NCBI GenBank assembly: GCA_014191855.1 | Contig: BJHF01000037.1 | Location: forward strand, 1-58,156 | Reading direction: 5' to 3' | DNA length: 58,156 bases | From: Deltaproteobacteria bacterium | GTDB taxonomy: Bacteria > Myxococcota_A > UBA796 > SXON01 | Shown: piece after piece, positions 26,844 through 34,526 of the stretch | How the letters are laid out: every line of letters begins with the position of its first letter | Position numbering within the stretch: position 1 is the first letter of the stretch | Notes under the pieces: model-generated | Databases searched by the model: none | Told to the model about the DNA's origin: nothing | What the model saw: only the letters and a program-made list of their open reading frames with translations | Program-made: the position numbers and the translations under genes

Positions 26844-28211
26844 TCATCGCAGCGCAGCCATCACCATCTCCGGCGTGACGATGTCCTCACGCTCCTCACT
26901 CTCCTCCCCCTCCTTGACCCAAAGAGCGCATACGAGGCGCCGCCCACGGAGGAATGGCGCGGATGCGGCGCGGGCGCGAAGGTCTGCTCGCCACCGGCCC
27001 GTGTCCGGGCGAGACGCCCACTTGGCTTCACCGATCAAGACGCTCTCGCCATCCAAGGACTCTGCGACGACATCGAACTCCATCGGTCCGCCGCGGCCGT
27101 TCCCCCACCAGCGCGAAGCAGGACCCCACCCGATGCCCCCGATGCGCAGTCGTGGCACGGACTCCCGCGCCAGGACCTCCCAGGCCTCAGCACAATGCTG
27201 GGGAAAGGCCGCACTCAGCCTCGCCTCGACGGGTTCGAGCAGGTTGCGCTCGAGCAGCGTGCGCGCGGGTTGCACAAAGCGAAACCAGAACGCCATCAGC
27301 GGATCGGCGATCCGGTACAGCGTACGCTTGGAGGAGCGTTCGTCCTCTCCGAACGGAACCTCCTTGCGGAGGTAGCCGAGGTCGATGAGGTTGGCCAACG
27401 GACGAGTCAGCGCCCCCGAGGGCTTCCCCATGCGCGCCGCGATCTCCGAGAGCCGGTTGCATCCCGCGCCGACGAGCGCAAGCAGGGTGGACGCCTGTGT
27501 GGCGCTGCGCATATCGTCGAGCAGGAGCCCCTGCGGCTCGTCGTGAAGCACGCCGTGACGGTGGAGGACGAGGTCCCGGATGGCCTCCTGCAGCGAGGCG
27601 TACCGTTGGGCGAGCTCCCAGTAGCGCGGCACGCCGCCCCACACGGCCCACGCCTCCACCGCCGCGGCGCCGTAGACTTCAAGTGCTTCCGAGATCCAGC
27701 CGGGACCCAGCGGGGTGAGGCGCAGGATCTCCTGGGCGCGGCCGTACAATGGCGCGCTCCGGTCGAGGGCCAGACCCTGCATCATGCGCTGGGAGGAGCC
27801 GCAAAGGATGAAGCGAAGTCGCCGGGGGCCGGGCCGATCGAGGTGGCGCTGGATCACGCTCGGGAGCTCTGGCGCGGACGAGACCAGGTAAGGGAACTCG
27901 TCGAGCACGAGGTTCAGGCGCTCGACGCGCGCCTCCAGCGACGAGAAAAGCGCATCCCAGGATGGATACCGCGCGGCGTCGAACGCCGGCACCACGCGCG
28001 TGATCTCCGACGCGAGCGCCTGGATCTGGAGCGCGGACTCCCGCTCGTCCGCGAGGGCGTAGACATCGCTCTCGGCGCACATTCGCTGAACCAACGTGGA
28101 CTTCCCGCAGCGGCGGCGCCCGTAGAGCACCGCCAGCCGTGAGTCCTCGCCGCCCATGAACCGGCGGAGCCGCCGCTGCTCGTCGTCACGATCGAGGAAG
28201 GGGAGCGGCAT
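26844..28211 (-). CDS. orphan AAA ATPase of archaeal-ATPase/DUF234 type
   Basis: A 455-residue protein. MPLPFLDRDDE opens the protein as in this family, then Walker A GRRRCGKS (K37), Walker B LNLVLDEFP, sensor CGSSQRMM, and the LSEIAARMG-type winged helix that precedes DUF234. The C-terminal end (FDVVAE ... IGEAKW) resembles a restriction-endonuclease-like fold. Function of the family is not known; members are scattered, frequently single and probably mobile. Start at 28211 is favoured because upstream in-frame starts (28232 ATG, 28244 TTG) fall within palindromes and lack ribosome sites. It faces the first orphan ATPase across a degenerate stretch. Confidence 0.8.
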   Translation of the reverse strand: MPLPFLDRDDEQRRLRRFMGGEDSRLAVLYGRRRCGKSTLVQRMCAESDVYALADERESALQIQALASEITRVVPAFDAARYPSWDALFSSLEARVERLNLVLDEFPYLVSSAPELPSVIQRHLDRPGPRRLRFILCGSSQRMMQGLALDRSAPLYGRAQEILRLTPLGPGWISEALEVYGAAAVEAWAVWGGVPRYWELAQRYASLQEAIRDLVLHRHGVLHDEPQGLLLDDMRSATQASTLLALVGAGCNRLSEIAARMGKPSGALTRPLANLIDLGYLRKEVPFGEDERSSKRTLYRIADPLMAFWFRFVQPARTLLERNLLEPVEARLSAAFPQHCAEAWEVLARESVPRLRIGGIGWGPASRWWGNGRGGPMEFDVVAESLDGESVLIGEAKWASRPDTGRWRADLRARAASAPFLRGRRLVCALWVKEGEESEEREDIVTPEMVMAALR

Positions 28212-28213
28212 GA

Positions 28214-28240
28214 CTACATGTAGCTCGAACATGATGTTCG
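28214..28240. promoter_or_regulatory. paired palindromes at the ATPase start (operator-like)
   Basis: CTACATGTAG (28214-28223) is a perfect 10-bp palindrome, and CGAACAT-G-ATGTTCG (28226-28240) is a perfect 7-1-7 palindrome two bases further. Both lie immediately upstream of the chosen start at 28211. The layout mirrors the palindrome in front of the other orphan ATPase, suggesting each controls its own expression. Confidence 0.55.
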
Positions 28241-28342
28241 TCAAGCATGTGCACGCTCATGACCCGTTCGCACGGATCGACCCGGGAGAACAAAAGCGCC
28301 ACCCACTATCGCCCGCCCTCCCCCGATCCGATCCCCGGGGTG

Positions 28343-28771
28343 ATGGAAACCACCCTCCTTGATGCCATCGAGCCCTTCGCCACCGAGGTACACCTCGCGC
28401 CCGGCCAGGTGGTCGTGTGGGAGGGGCAACCCCAAGACGCCTGGTTCATCGTGCTTCACGGCAAGCTCTCCGTGAGCCAGGTCGTGCGCGGTGAATTGGA
28501 GTCCGTGCTCGCGGAGCTGGGCCCTGGCGCCTCGTTTGGCGAGCTCTCCGTGTTCAACCCAGCGCCAGCCGCGGCCACGGTCACCGCCGAGGGGCGCGTG
28601 GTGTTGTGGAAGGTTGAACGTCGTGGAATGGACAAGCTGGTGGGCGACCCGGATGTGGCCTGGGTGCTGCTCAAGTCGCTTGCGGGCAAGGTACGGATGG
28701 CCAATGCGCGGCTGGTGGAGGCGGTGCGATGGTCGCTCGACTCCGCGGCCATCGAACCTGGAGAGAGCTGA
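28343..28771 (+). CDS. stand-alone cyclic-nucleotide-binding-type domain protein (1)
   Basis: A 142-residue protein that is little more than one cNMP/Crp-type beta roll (LAPGQVVVWEGQPQDAWFIV, then GPGASFGELSVF as the phosphate-binding cassette) and a short C-terminal helix. No DNA-binding or kinase part. The cassette keeps G-E but lacks the R-x-A typical of true cAMP binders (NPAPAAATV), so ligand binding is uncertain. Its stop overlaps the start of a second protein of the same kind (TGATG), implying the two act together. Start ATG 28343, with an in-frame GTG directly before it. Confidence 0.75.
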   Translation: METTLLDAIEPFATEVHLAPGQVVVWEGQPQDAWFIVLHGKLSVSQVVRGELESVLAELGPGASFGELSVFNPAPAAATVTAEGRVVLWKVERRGMDKLVGDPDVAWVLLKSLAGKVRMANARLVEAVRWSLDSAAIEPGES

Positions 28772-29250
28772 TGATCGCCCCCCTCGCGCTGGCGAAAAGT
28801 GAGCTGTTCGCCTCGATGCCCGCGGCGTTGTTGGAGCGGCTCGCGCCCTGGTTCACCGAGCGGCGGGCGCTGCGCGGCGAGGTGCTCCTCCACGAAGGTG
28901 AGGTTGCGAGTCGGCTGTTCGTGATCGCCTCCGGAACCGTGCTGGTGTGCAAGGCGGTGGCGGGATCCACGGAGGCGCTCGTCGCTCGCCTTGGGCCCGG
29001 CGCCCACCTCGGCGAGATCGATCTCCTCGACGACGAGAGCGCAACCGCGACGGTGATCATGGAGACCGAAGGCGTGCTGCTCGAGTTGGACACCGAGCGC
29101 TTCCGCAGGATGCTCGTTACGGATCGGGCGCTGTTCGCGCACGTGGCCCGCGGATTGTTCGTGGATCTCGCCACGAAGGTGCGGCGGACCAACGACAAGG
29201 TGCGCGAGACGATCGCGTGGGGGCTGGACGCGACGGGGGATCTGGGCTGA
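28771..29250 (+). CDS. stand-alone cyclic-nucleotide-binding-type domain protein (2)
   Basis: A 159-residue partner of the preceding gene: N-terminal helices (ALAKSELFASMPAALLERLAPWF), a beta roll with LGPGAHLGEIDLLDDESATATV as cassette, and a helical tail. Again no output domain. The Arg of a cAMP-binding cassette is absent here too. Translationally coupled to its neighbour by TGATG. Such pairs may form heterodimers that sense a ligand or regulate a partner enzyme; nothing in the neighbourhood identifies the partner. Confidence 0.75.
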   Translation: MIAPLALAKSELFASMPAALLERLAPWFTERRALRGEVLLHEGEVASRLFVIASGTVLVCKAVAGSTEALVARLGPGAHLGEIDLLDDESATATVIMETEGVLLELDTERFRRMLVTDRALFAHVARGLFVDLATKVRRTNDKVRETIAWGLDATGDLG

Positions 29251-29322
29251 GAGGGCACTCCAACGCGACCGCGAGGCGCAGCGACCCGGCCTGACCTCGC
29301 ACATGGGCTGCGCGCCTCGCCC

Positions 29323-29907
29323 CTAGGGCACCTTCGACCGCTCCTCCTGGGAGCGCAGCGGCTTGCAGCTCACCGCGAGCTGGAAGGAGCCGACGGCGCC
29401 GCGCTTTCCGTCTACGCCGATGAGGTATTGCCGGGGGCTGAACGACTGAATCTTCACCAATCCGTCGCCTCCGCGCTTCGCATCCCCTTCGCAGTCGGCC
29501 ACGAGGTGCTTGGCCGTGGGGCAGCTCCCCTCGTAGTCCCAGCCCACCGCGACGAGGTCGAGGTCCACGCAGGAGCTCGTGAGCCGCACGCTCACCTCCG
29601 TGTCGGCCGGGGCGGTGAGCGTGTAGACGCGTTCGCTTCCCGAGTGGTGGTCCCCCGCTGGGAAACAGAAGGCGCCCGAGTAGAACTCATCGTCCCAAGC
29701 TGAATCTCCGCCGAGGGTGGTGCCGGAGATCGTGGTGCCACAGGCGAGGGCGCCGCTCACGCAGCCGCGGGCGGGGATCGCGGGGGCCTCGGAGGCGCAG
29801 TCGGGCACTGGTGGCGGCGCAGCGTCGATCGTACCGCCCTCCGTTACGCTCGACGCAAGCTCGGAGAGGCGGCCGCAAGCTAGAAGAAATGGAAGGAAGA
29901 GCCTCAT
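29323..29907 (-). CDS. lipoprotein of unknown function
   Basis: A 194-residue protein with signal MRLFLPFLLAC (Cys11 lipidated). The mature part has about nine cysteines and a beta-rich C-terminal segment (VYTLTAPADTEVSVRL ... QYLIGVDG) like the PPC-type pre-peptidase or Ig-like domains of myxobacterial surface proteins. No catalytic motif. It overlaps the end of the acetyltransferase gene (ATGA) and so is last in a three-gene leftward operon with rhodanese and GNAT genes. Confidence 0.72.
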   Translation of the reverse strand: MRLFLPFLLACGRLSELASSVTEGGTIDAAPPPVPDCASEAPAIPARGCVSGALACGTTISGTTLGGDSAWDDEFYSGAFCFPAGDHHSGSERVYTLTAPADTEVSVRLTSSCVDLDLVAVGWDYEGSCPTAKHLVADCEGDAKRGGDGLVKIQSFSPRQYLIGVDGKRGAVGSFQLAVSCKPLRSQEERSKVP

Positions 29908-30464
29908 CCGGATGCCACCGCGTGCATGCGTTCGTTGCGGAGCAGGCCGAACAGGGCGCCGTCTCCCCCCGGCCCGCCCCCGGCGCGCAGCGTGCCCTCG
30001 CGCACAAAACCCAGGCCTTCGAGCAGCCGTACGCCGGCGCGATCCGCCGCCCGTACCCTGGCTTCCACGCGCTCCATCCCCGGGAAGCTCTCGTACACGT
30101 GGTCCAAAAGCGCGTTCACCGCTTCGGTGGCCAGTCCCTGGCCCGCCGCCTCGGGGTGCAGCACCCAGCCGATCTCGACCTGCGGTGGCGCGACCCACAC
30201 CTGGCGCCACGCGACGCCGCCCACGAGCTTCCCGTTGAGCGCGACGCCGAGATCGGCGCGCGGGGGCCGGCCGTACCGGGCGACGGTGTCCGCGATGTAG
30301 CGGGCGACCTCGCTCGGGGAATTACCGCCGAGCCAGCTCCCATACTGGTCCGCTGGGTAGGTCTTCGCATAGGCGTGCACCGCGTCGAGGTCCTCCACGC
30401 GGAAGGGGCGAATCACCAACCTGCGCGTGCGGATCGTCGGGGGCGCCCATCCGTCGGTGATCAC
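29904..30464 (-). CDS. GNAT-family N-acetyltransferase (RimJ-like)
   Basis: A 186-residue acetyltransferase: TRRLVIRPFRVEDLDAVHAYA is the usual RimJ/RimL-type opening, EIGWVLHPEAAGQGLATEA the acetyl-CoA pyrophosphate loop (Q-x-x-G-x-A form), and AGVRLLEGLGFVREG the C-terminal strand and helix. Substrate could be a protein N-terminus or a small amine. GTG 30464 shares GTGA with the rhodanese stop. Part of a rhodanese-GNAT-lipoprotein operon; no functional link is evident. Confidence 0.83.
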   Translation of the reverse strand: MITDGWAPPTIRTRRLVIRPFRVEDLDAVHAYAKTYPADQYGSWLGGNSPSEVARYIADTVARYGRPPRADLGVALNGKLVGGVAWRQVWVAPPQVEIGWVLHPEAAGQGLATEAVNALLDHVYESFPGMERVEARVRAADRAGVRLLEGLGFVREGTLRAGGGPGGDGALFGLLRNERMHAVASG

Positions 30465-30949
30465 CTCACCACCTCGCCGCCTGCCGCGCGCCAGGCCGCG
30501 AGCCCGCCGCCGAGCACGAACGTGTCCTCCATCCCGCGCTCGCGGAAGAACGCGACGGCCTGGGCCGAAACGCGGCCATCGTCGCAATAGGCCACCACGA
30601 GCTGATCCCAGGCCAACTCGCTCACCCGGACGTTGATCTCCCCCATCGGCATGTGCGCCGCGCCACGGAGATGTCCGGCGTTCCAATCGGAGAGCCCGCG
30701 AACATCGACGTAGGCGATCGGCCGCGTTTTGGCCTGCGCCCGGATATCGGCGACCGAGAGCGTGGTCGCGGCCGCATCCACCTGCGCTTCCGTGACCTCG
30801 CGCGCCGTTTCCTGGCCGCCCACGGGCACCATCCCGGGATCGGAGGCGGTGCCGTAGCGCTCACGCGTCTTCGCGTCCTCGCGGTCCTGGAAGGCCTTCG
30901 CCGCCTTGCTGGCGACGGTGAACGGGAGGTTGAGGAAGCGGCGCAGCAT
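30461..30949 (-). CDS. rhodanese-domain protein
   Basis: A 162-residue protein with a rhodanese domain (about 60-160): YVDVRGLSDWNAGHLRGAAHMPMGEI and the active-site loop AYCDDGRVSAQAV with C122. It would carry sulfur as a persulfide. The N-terminal 60 residues are basic and helical without a signal peptide. First gene of the leftward operon with GNAT and lipoprotein; divergent from the START-like gene at 30985, so the 35 bases between hold both promoters. Confidence 0.85.
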   Translation of the reverse strand: MLRRFLNLPFTVASKAAKAFQDREDAKTRERYGTASDPGMVPVGGQETAREVTEAQVDAAATTLSVADIRAQAKTRPIAYVDVRGLSDWNAGHLRGAAHMPMGEINVRVSELAWDQLVVAYCDDGRVSAQAVAFFRERGMEDTFVLGGGLAAWRAAGGEVVR

Positions 30950-30984
30950 CGCGCCAGCTTAGCGCGTTCGGATAGGAGGCGAGG

Positions 30985-31485
30985 ATGCTCCTGCTCGCTG
31001 TCGCGGCCGCGCTCGCCGCCGATCCCGCTCCGCCTTCCGCCGACGTCCTCACCGAAGCGACCGTGGCCGCGTCACCCGAAGCCATCGTTGCCGTTCTTAC
31101 GGAGCTCTCCCGCTTTCAAACGGCGCTCCCGCCTTTGTGCGTCGGCCGGTTCGTGCCGGGCACCCCGGCTTCGGGGAAGGGCGCGACCGCCCGCATCCGC
31201 TATGACATGGCCGCCATGCACCGGAACCTCACCTTCACGATCACCCGGGTGGAGGCCGATCCTTCGCGGAGCATCGTCGACTTTGACCACGCTACCGATC
31301 TCGGCTTCATCACGCGGTGGACGCTCACCCCCGGGGAGGCAGGCACGGCGGTGAGCGTGAAGACGGCGTTGAACGCGCCGCCTTGGCCATTCACGGCCTA
31401 CTACTTCGCGGCGATCAAGCCGGAGTGGATGAGCTGCCAGGCCGAGATCGTGCAGAACGTGGCGAAGCTGGCGGGCGGCTCCTGA
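30985..31485 (+). CDS. exported START/SRPBCC-like protein
   Basis: A 166-residue protein with a short signal (LLLAVAAALAAD) and a helix-grip fold pattern: TEATVAASPEAIVAVLTELSRF, repeated strands such as FTITRVEAD, FITRWTLTPGEAG and a long C-terminal helix. SRPBCC domains hold hydrophobic ligands. First gene of a run with the membrane protein at 31482 and the radical SAM gene, translationally coupled at its end (CTGA). Two further exported proteins of this sort occur at 45469 and 46199. Confidence 0.7.
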   Translation: MLLLAVAAALAADPAPPSADVLTEATVAASPEAIVAVLTELSRFQTALPPLCVGRFVPGTPASGKGATARIRYDMAAMHRNLTFTITRVEADPSRSIVDFDHATDLGFITRWTLTPGEAGTAVSVKTALNAPPWPFTAYYFAAIKPEWMSCQAEIVQNVAKLAGGS

Positions 31486-32252
31486 GCCGGCTGATCCTCG
31501 TTGCGGTGGGGCTGGCCGCGGCCGGCGCGCTCGAGACACGCCGGGCGGGGGATACAGCGTTTGCCCTGCTTGATTTTTCGGCGGCGCTCGCCGCCTACAC
31601 CGAGTGTGCGGGGGGCAGCGGCCGGGACGCGCGGTATTGCGAGGCCCGGCGGGCGGAGCTTGCACCGCAGGCGGCGGACGATTTTGCGGGCTGGACGGCG
31701 CTGGAGCGCGTGCGCCGCGGGTACGCCCAGGGCGATCGCGGGGCGGCGCGTGCGGCGATCGAGGCCGAGCTGGCGGCGAATCCGGATGGACCGGCCGCGG
31801 AGGCGCTTCGGCAGTGGCTGGCGAACGAGTCGATCAAGCGGGGCGAGGCGCCGGTCTCGGTTGCAACGGATACGCCCGGCGGGGCGGGCGAGCCCGCCTG
31901 GGTGGCGGAGCAGGTGGCACGGCTTGGGCGCGAGCGGCGACATCGCGTGGACGCCGCGGTGGGCGGCACCCTCGCGGCGATCTACCTTGGGTTTGCGGCG
32001 CGGGGGCCGGGGCGCCCGGCCTGGCGCTCCGGTGCCGTCGCGGCCGTGGCTCTCGGGGTGCTACCCCTGACGTTGGCCTTGGTGTGGGACCGGGAGTTGG
32101 CGGCACCGTTCGCCTGGAACACCGCTTTCTGCTTTGTTGCCGTGCTGCTTGCTCCGCGGGCGCCACGGGCGGTGGCCGTGCTCGGCACCCTCGGGGGCCT
32201 CACAGCGCTGGCGTGGTGGCACGGGTGGATGCCCAAGCTGGGTGTGCCATGA
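31482..32252 (+). CDS. membrane protein with TPR-like N-terminal part
   Basis: About 256 residues: a hydrophobic lead (LILVAVGLAAAGALE), a helical periplasmic part with TPR-like spacing (AGDTAFALLDFSAALAAYTEC), and four hydrophobic helices in the last hundred residues. Start is uncertain: CTG 31482 shares CTGA with the upstream stop and gives a full signal/anchor, whereas GTG 31506 is a conventional codon that shortens it. It overlaps the radical SAM gene by four bases (ATGA), so the three genes are one unit. Function unknown; a docking or export role beside the radical SAM protein is a guess. Confidence 0.6.
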   Translation: MSRLILVAVGLAAAGALETRRAGDTAFALLDFSAALAAYTECAGGSGRDARYCEARRAELAPQAADDFAGWTALERVRRGYAQGDRGAARAAIEAELAANPDGPAAEALRQWLANESIKRGEAPVSVATDTPGGAGEPAWVAEQVARLGRERRHRVDAAVGGTLAAIYLGFAARGPGRPAWRSGAVAAVALGVLPLTLALVWDRELAAPFAWNTAFCFVAVLLAPRAPRAVAVLGTLGGLTALAWWHGWMPKLGVP

Positions 32253-33436
32253 GCGCGGCGAAGATCCGGCGGATTCGTTTGGGGCGGGCGCCGAACTGCT
32301 CGTCGTTGGGCAACGTGGTGAACGTGCTCATCTGGTCCCAGGCGGCGATGGCGGCGCTCTGGGTGGCGGCCGAGTCGTGGCCGACGCGCCGCCGCCGCGA
32401 CGAACCCGGCGGCGGCGAGACCCGAGCGACGGACGACCCACCCGCGCTCGTCAGCACCGCCACGGAGAACGGCGCCCCGCATGAGGCGCACGTTCAGGTG
32501 ACGCGGGCGTGCGCAATGCCTTGTCCAACCTGCCACATCGACCCTGAGGTCGGGGGGGAGCACGTGCCGGCCGCGGTGCTCGCGGAGCGATTCAGGGGCC
32601 TCGCCGCAGCGGGGGTGTTTCACGTGGCGCTCGGCGGCGGCGAGGCGTTGGCACACCCGGACCTGGCGGAGATCGCGGCCTCGGCGCGGGCGGCCGGACT
32701 GAGCGTGGGGCTCACGACGAGCGGCGTGGGGAACCTGAGCGCGATCGTGGGCTTCGACCAGGTGAACGTGTCGATCGACGCGCTGGGGGAGGGCTATGCC
32801 CGGGTGCGTGGTTACGCGGGAGAGGCCGCCGCGTTGGCCGCGATCCGCGCGTTGCTCGGCGCGGGTGTTCCCGTCGGCGTGAACATCGTGCTCGACCGGG
32901 AGGGCTTCGCGGCGCTCGGCGAAACCGTGGACGCCGTGGTTGCGCTCGGCGTGCGGGACGTGCACCTACTCCGCTTGAAACCAACGGGGCGCGCGGGAGG
33001 GGTGTACCTGGATCGTCGGCTCACCCCGGCCCAGGGGATGGCCGTCTGGCCCGCGCTTTTGGAGCTGCTGGGGCGGCACCCCGAGGTGAGCTTCCGCGTC
33101 GACTGCGCGATGACGCCGTTTCTTGCTGCACATGGCGTGGATCCCGCTCGGATGCGTGAAGTTGGGTGGACCGGCTGCCATGGCGGCGACGCCTTGCTGG
33201 CGGTGAACACCGCGGGTGAGCTGGCGCCGTGCAGCTTCGTGGCGGGGCCGCCCGACCCCGGATGGCGCGGGGGAGTGCGAGCCGAGCCCTGCGCCTCCTG
33301 CGCATGGAGCGCCACGTGTCGGGGGGGATGCCACGCAGTTGCCAGCTTTCTTCGTGGGTCGCTGCTGGCCCCAGACCCCGAGTGTGCGCTGGTGATCGCG
33401 CACGATCGCGATTCTATCCAAAACTCCATAAAATAA
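32249..33436 (+). CDS. radical SAM/SPASM protein with unusual N-terminal extension
   Basis: A 395-residue radical SAM enzyme. The 4Fe-4S motif CxxxCxxC is C88-C92-C95 (RACAMPCPTC); GGGEAL is the SAM-binding strand. The C-terminus is a SPASM-type domain with a Cys array (GCHGGDALLAVNTAG, APCSF, CASCAWSATCRGGC) for auxiliary clusters, as in peptide-modifying maturases. Before the enzyme, residues 1-70 hold a basic start, PNCSS (15-19), a hydrophobic stretch (23-44) and a charged, Pro/Gly-rich linker. That part is either a membrane anchor or a fused substrate-like peptide. Coupled to the membrane-protein gene (ATGA) and followed by a small Cys-rich exported protein. Target unknown. Confidence 0.8.
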   Translation: MSAAKIRRIRLGRAPNCSSLGNVVNVLIWSQAAMAALWVAAESWPTRRRRDEPGGGETRATDDPPALVSTATENGAPHEAHVQVTRACAMPCPTCHIDPEVGGEHVPAAVLAERFRGLAAAGVFHVALGGGEALAHPDLAEIAASARAAGLSVGLTTSGVGNLSAIVGFDQVNVSIDALGEGYARVRGYAGEAAALAAIRALLGAGVPVGVNIVLDREGFAALGETVDAVVALGVRDVHLLRLKPTGRAGGVYLDRRLTPAQGMAVWPALLELLGRHPEVSFRVDCAMTPFLAAHGVDPARMREVGWTGCHGGDALLAVNTAGELAPCSFVAGPPDPGWRGGVRAEPCASCAWSATCRGGCHAVASFLRGSLLAPDPECALVIAHDRDSIQNSIK

Positions 33437-33484
33437 AGTCTACCCGGGTGGCGCCGCGTCCGATACGTTGGGTCAGGTTCCTCT

Positions 33485-33844
33485 ATGGTTCGTGTATCGA
33501 TCGCCGGCTTGTTGACTCTCCTTGGCACCCTGCTGCTCGTGCTCGGCGTCACCGCGGCGGTGCCGGCAGCTGCGTGGGAGCCGGTGTGCCGATCCACCGA
33601 AACCTTCAAGCAGCCCTGCCTGCACGGGCTCGTGCAGGTGGATCTGGCGTCGTCCACGCCCAGCGTGGAGCTCACGCGCCTGCTCGACTGGTGCGACGTG
33701 GATCAGCTCTGCCGGATCGACGTGCTGAATGCGCGCCCCGCCGGGGATGCGCATGCCGAGCGCGCGATGTGCGAGATGTGGGCCCCCGACTTCCGGCTCA
33801 CCTGTGAGCAGGGGATCGCGGCGCGCCGCGGCGCGCGCCCGTAG
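33485..33844 (+). CDS. small Cys-rich exported protein
   Basis: A 119-residue protein with a clear signal peptide or N-terminal anchor (residues 5-30) and a mature part of about 90 residues with six cysteines (35, 45, 70, 76, 96, 107), enough for three disulfides. No recognised family. It begins 48 bases after the radical SAM gene on the same strand, and could be the substrate or a partner of that enzyme, or an unrelated gene. Its last 47 bases overlap the end of the convergent permease gene. Confidence 0.62.
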   Translation: MVRVSIAGLLTLLGTLLLVLGVTAAVPAAAWEPVCRSTETFKQPCLHGLVQVDLASSTPSVELTRLLDWCDVDQLCRIDVLNARPAGDAHAERAMCEMWAPDFRLTCEQGIAARRGARP

Positions 33845-34526
33845 CTGAGCGCAGCAGCGTCGCAGCGAACCCGGCCGCTAACGCCAGCAGGACCAGCCCC
33901 GGTGCGGGCTCGCTGCCACGACGCACGAGATCGAGCACCAGCCACACCGCCGCTGCGGCGACGACCGACCGTCGGCCGTCCGCGGCGCCCAGCGCGGCCC
34001 CCGCGATGCCGCCGAGCACGACCAGCAGGGCTGTGCCGGGCCACGCCGCGGGGGAGCCCCACTCCACTCCGGCCAGATCCGCCGCGGACACGCCAGTTGT
34101 GCCCGGATCGAGCAGCACGATCCCGTGAACCACCCACGCCCCCGGACCGCGCGCCACCTCCACCGCGGGGTCGGTGCCGCGGCCGACCGCCGCGGCCAGC
34201 GCGGCGAGAGGCAACGTCACCCCCACGCCGCTCAGGAGCACCCGAAGCCGGGAAACGCCAAGGGTGCCGAGCGCGAGCAGCTCGCCGGAGTGGAGCAGGC
34301 GCGCGACCGCGAGCGCCGCTGCCGCCAGCGTGAGCGCGGGGGAGAGCAGCGCCCAGGTGTGGGGCACGTCGATGCTCAGCCGGGAAAGCAGCGTGGGCAG
34401 GGGATCATCCGCCGATTCGGTAGCCACCACCAGCGCCAGCAGCACCAGGGCCCCCGCGTGCACGAGCGCCTGGGCGCGGAGCCAGGCAACCAACAACAGT
34501 CGCGACAGCAGGCCTAACGGCGCCAT
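33798..34526 (-). CDS. LptF/LptG-like permease (short)
   Basis: A 242-residue membrane protein with about six hydrophobic helices and the LptF/G-like feature of a helical pair followed by AAAALAVARLLHSGELLALGTLGVSRLRVL, the coupling-helix region of YjgP/YjgQ permeases. It lacks most of the large periplasmic beta-jellyroll, being about 120 residues shorter than usual. Its start overlaps the upstream permease gene by 13 bases, so the two likely pair, as LptF and LptG do, to move lipopolysaccharide out of the inner membrane. The shortness makes the assignment moderate. Confidence 0.6.
   Translation of the reverse strand: MAPLGLLSRLLLVAWLRAQALVHAGALVLLALVVATESADDPLPTLLSRLSIDVPHTWALLSPALTLAAAALAVARLLHSGELLALGTLGVSRLRVLLSGVGVTLPLAALAAAVGRGTDPAVEVARGPGAWVVHGIVLLDPGTTGVSAADLAGVEWGSPAAWPGTALLVVLGGIAGAALGAADGRRSVVAAAAVWLVLDLVRRGSEPAPGLVLLALAAGFAATLLRSATGARRGAPRSPAHR

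Noticed and set aside
26363..26878. Plus-strand open frame bridging the repeat and the second ATPase
   Set aside because: Overlaps two real genes and the repeat copy; composition is Arg/Ser-rich without motifs.
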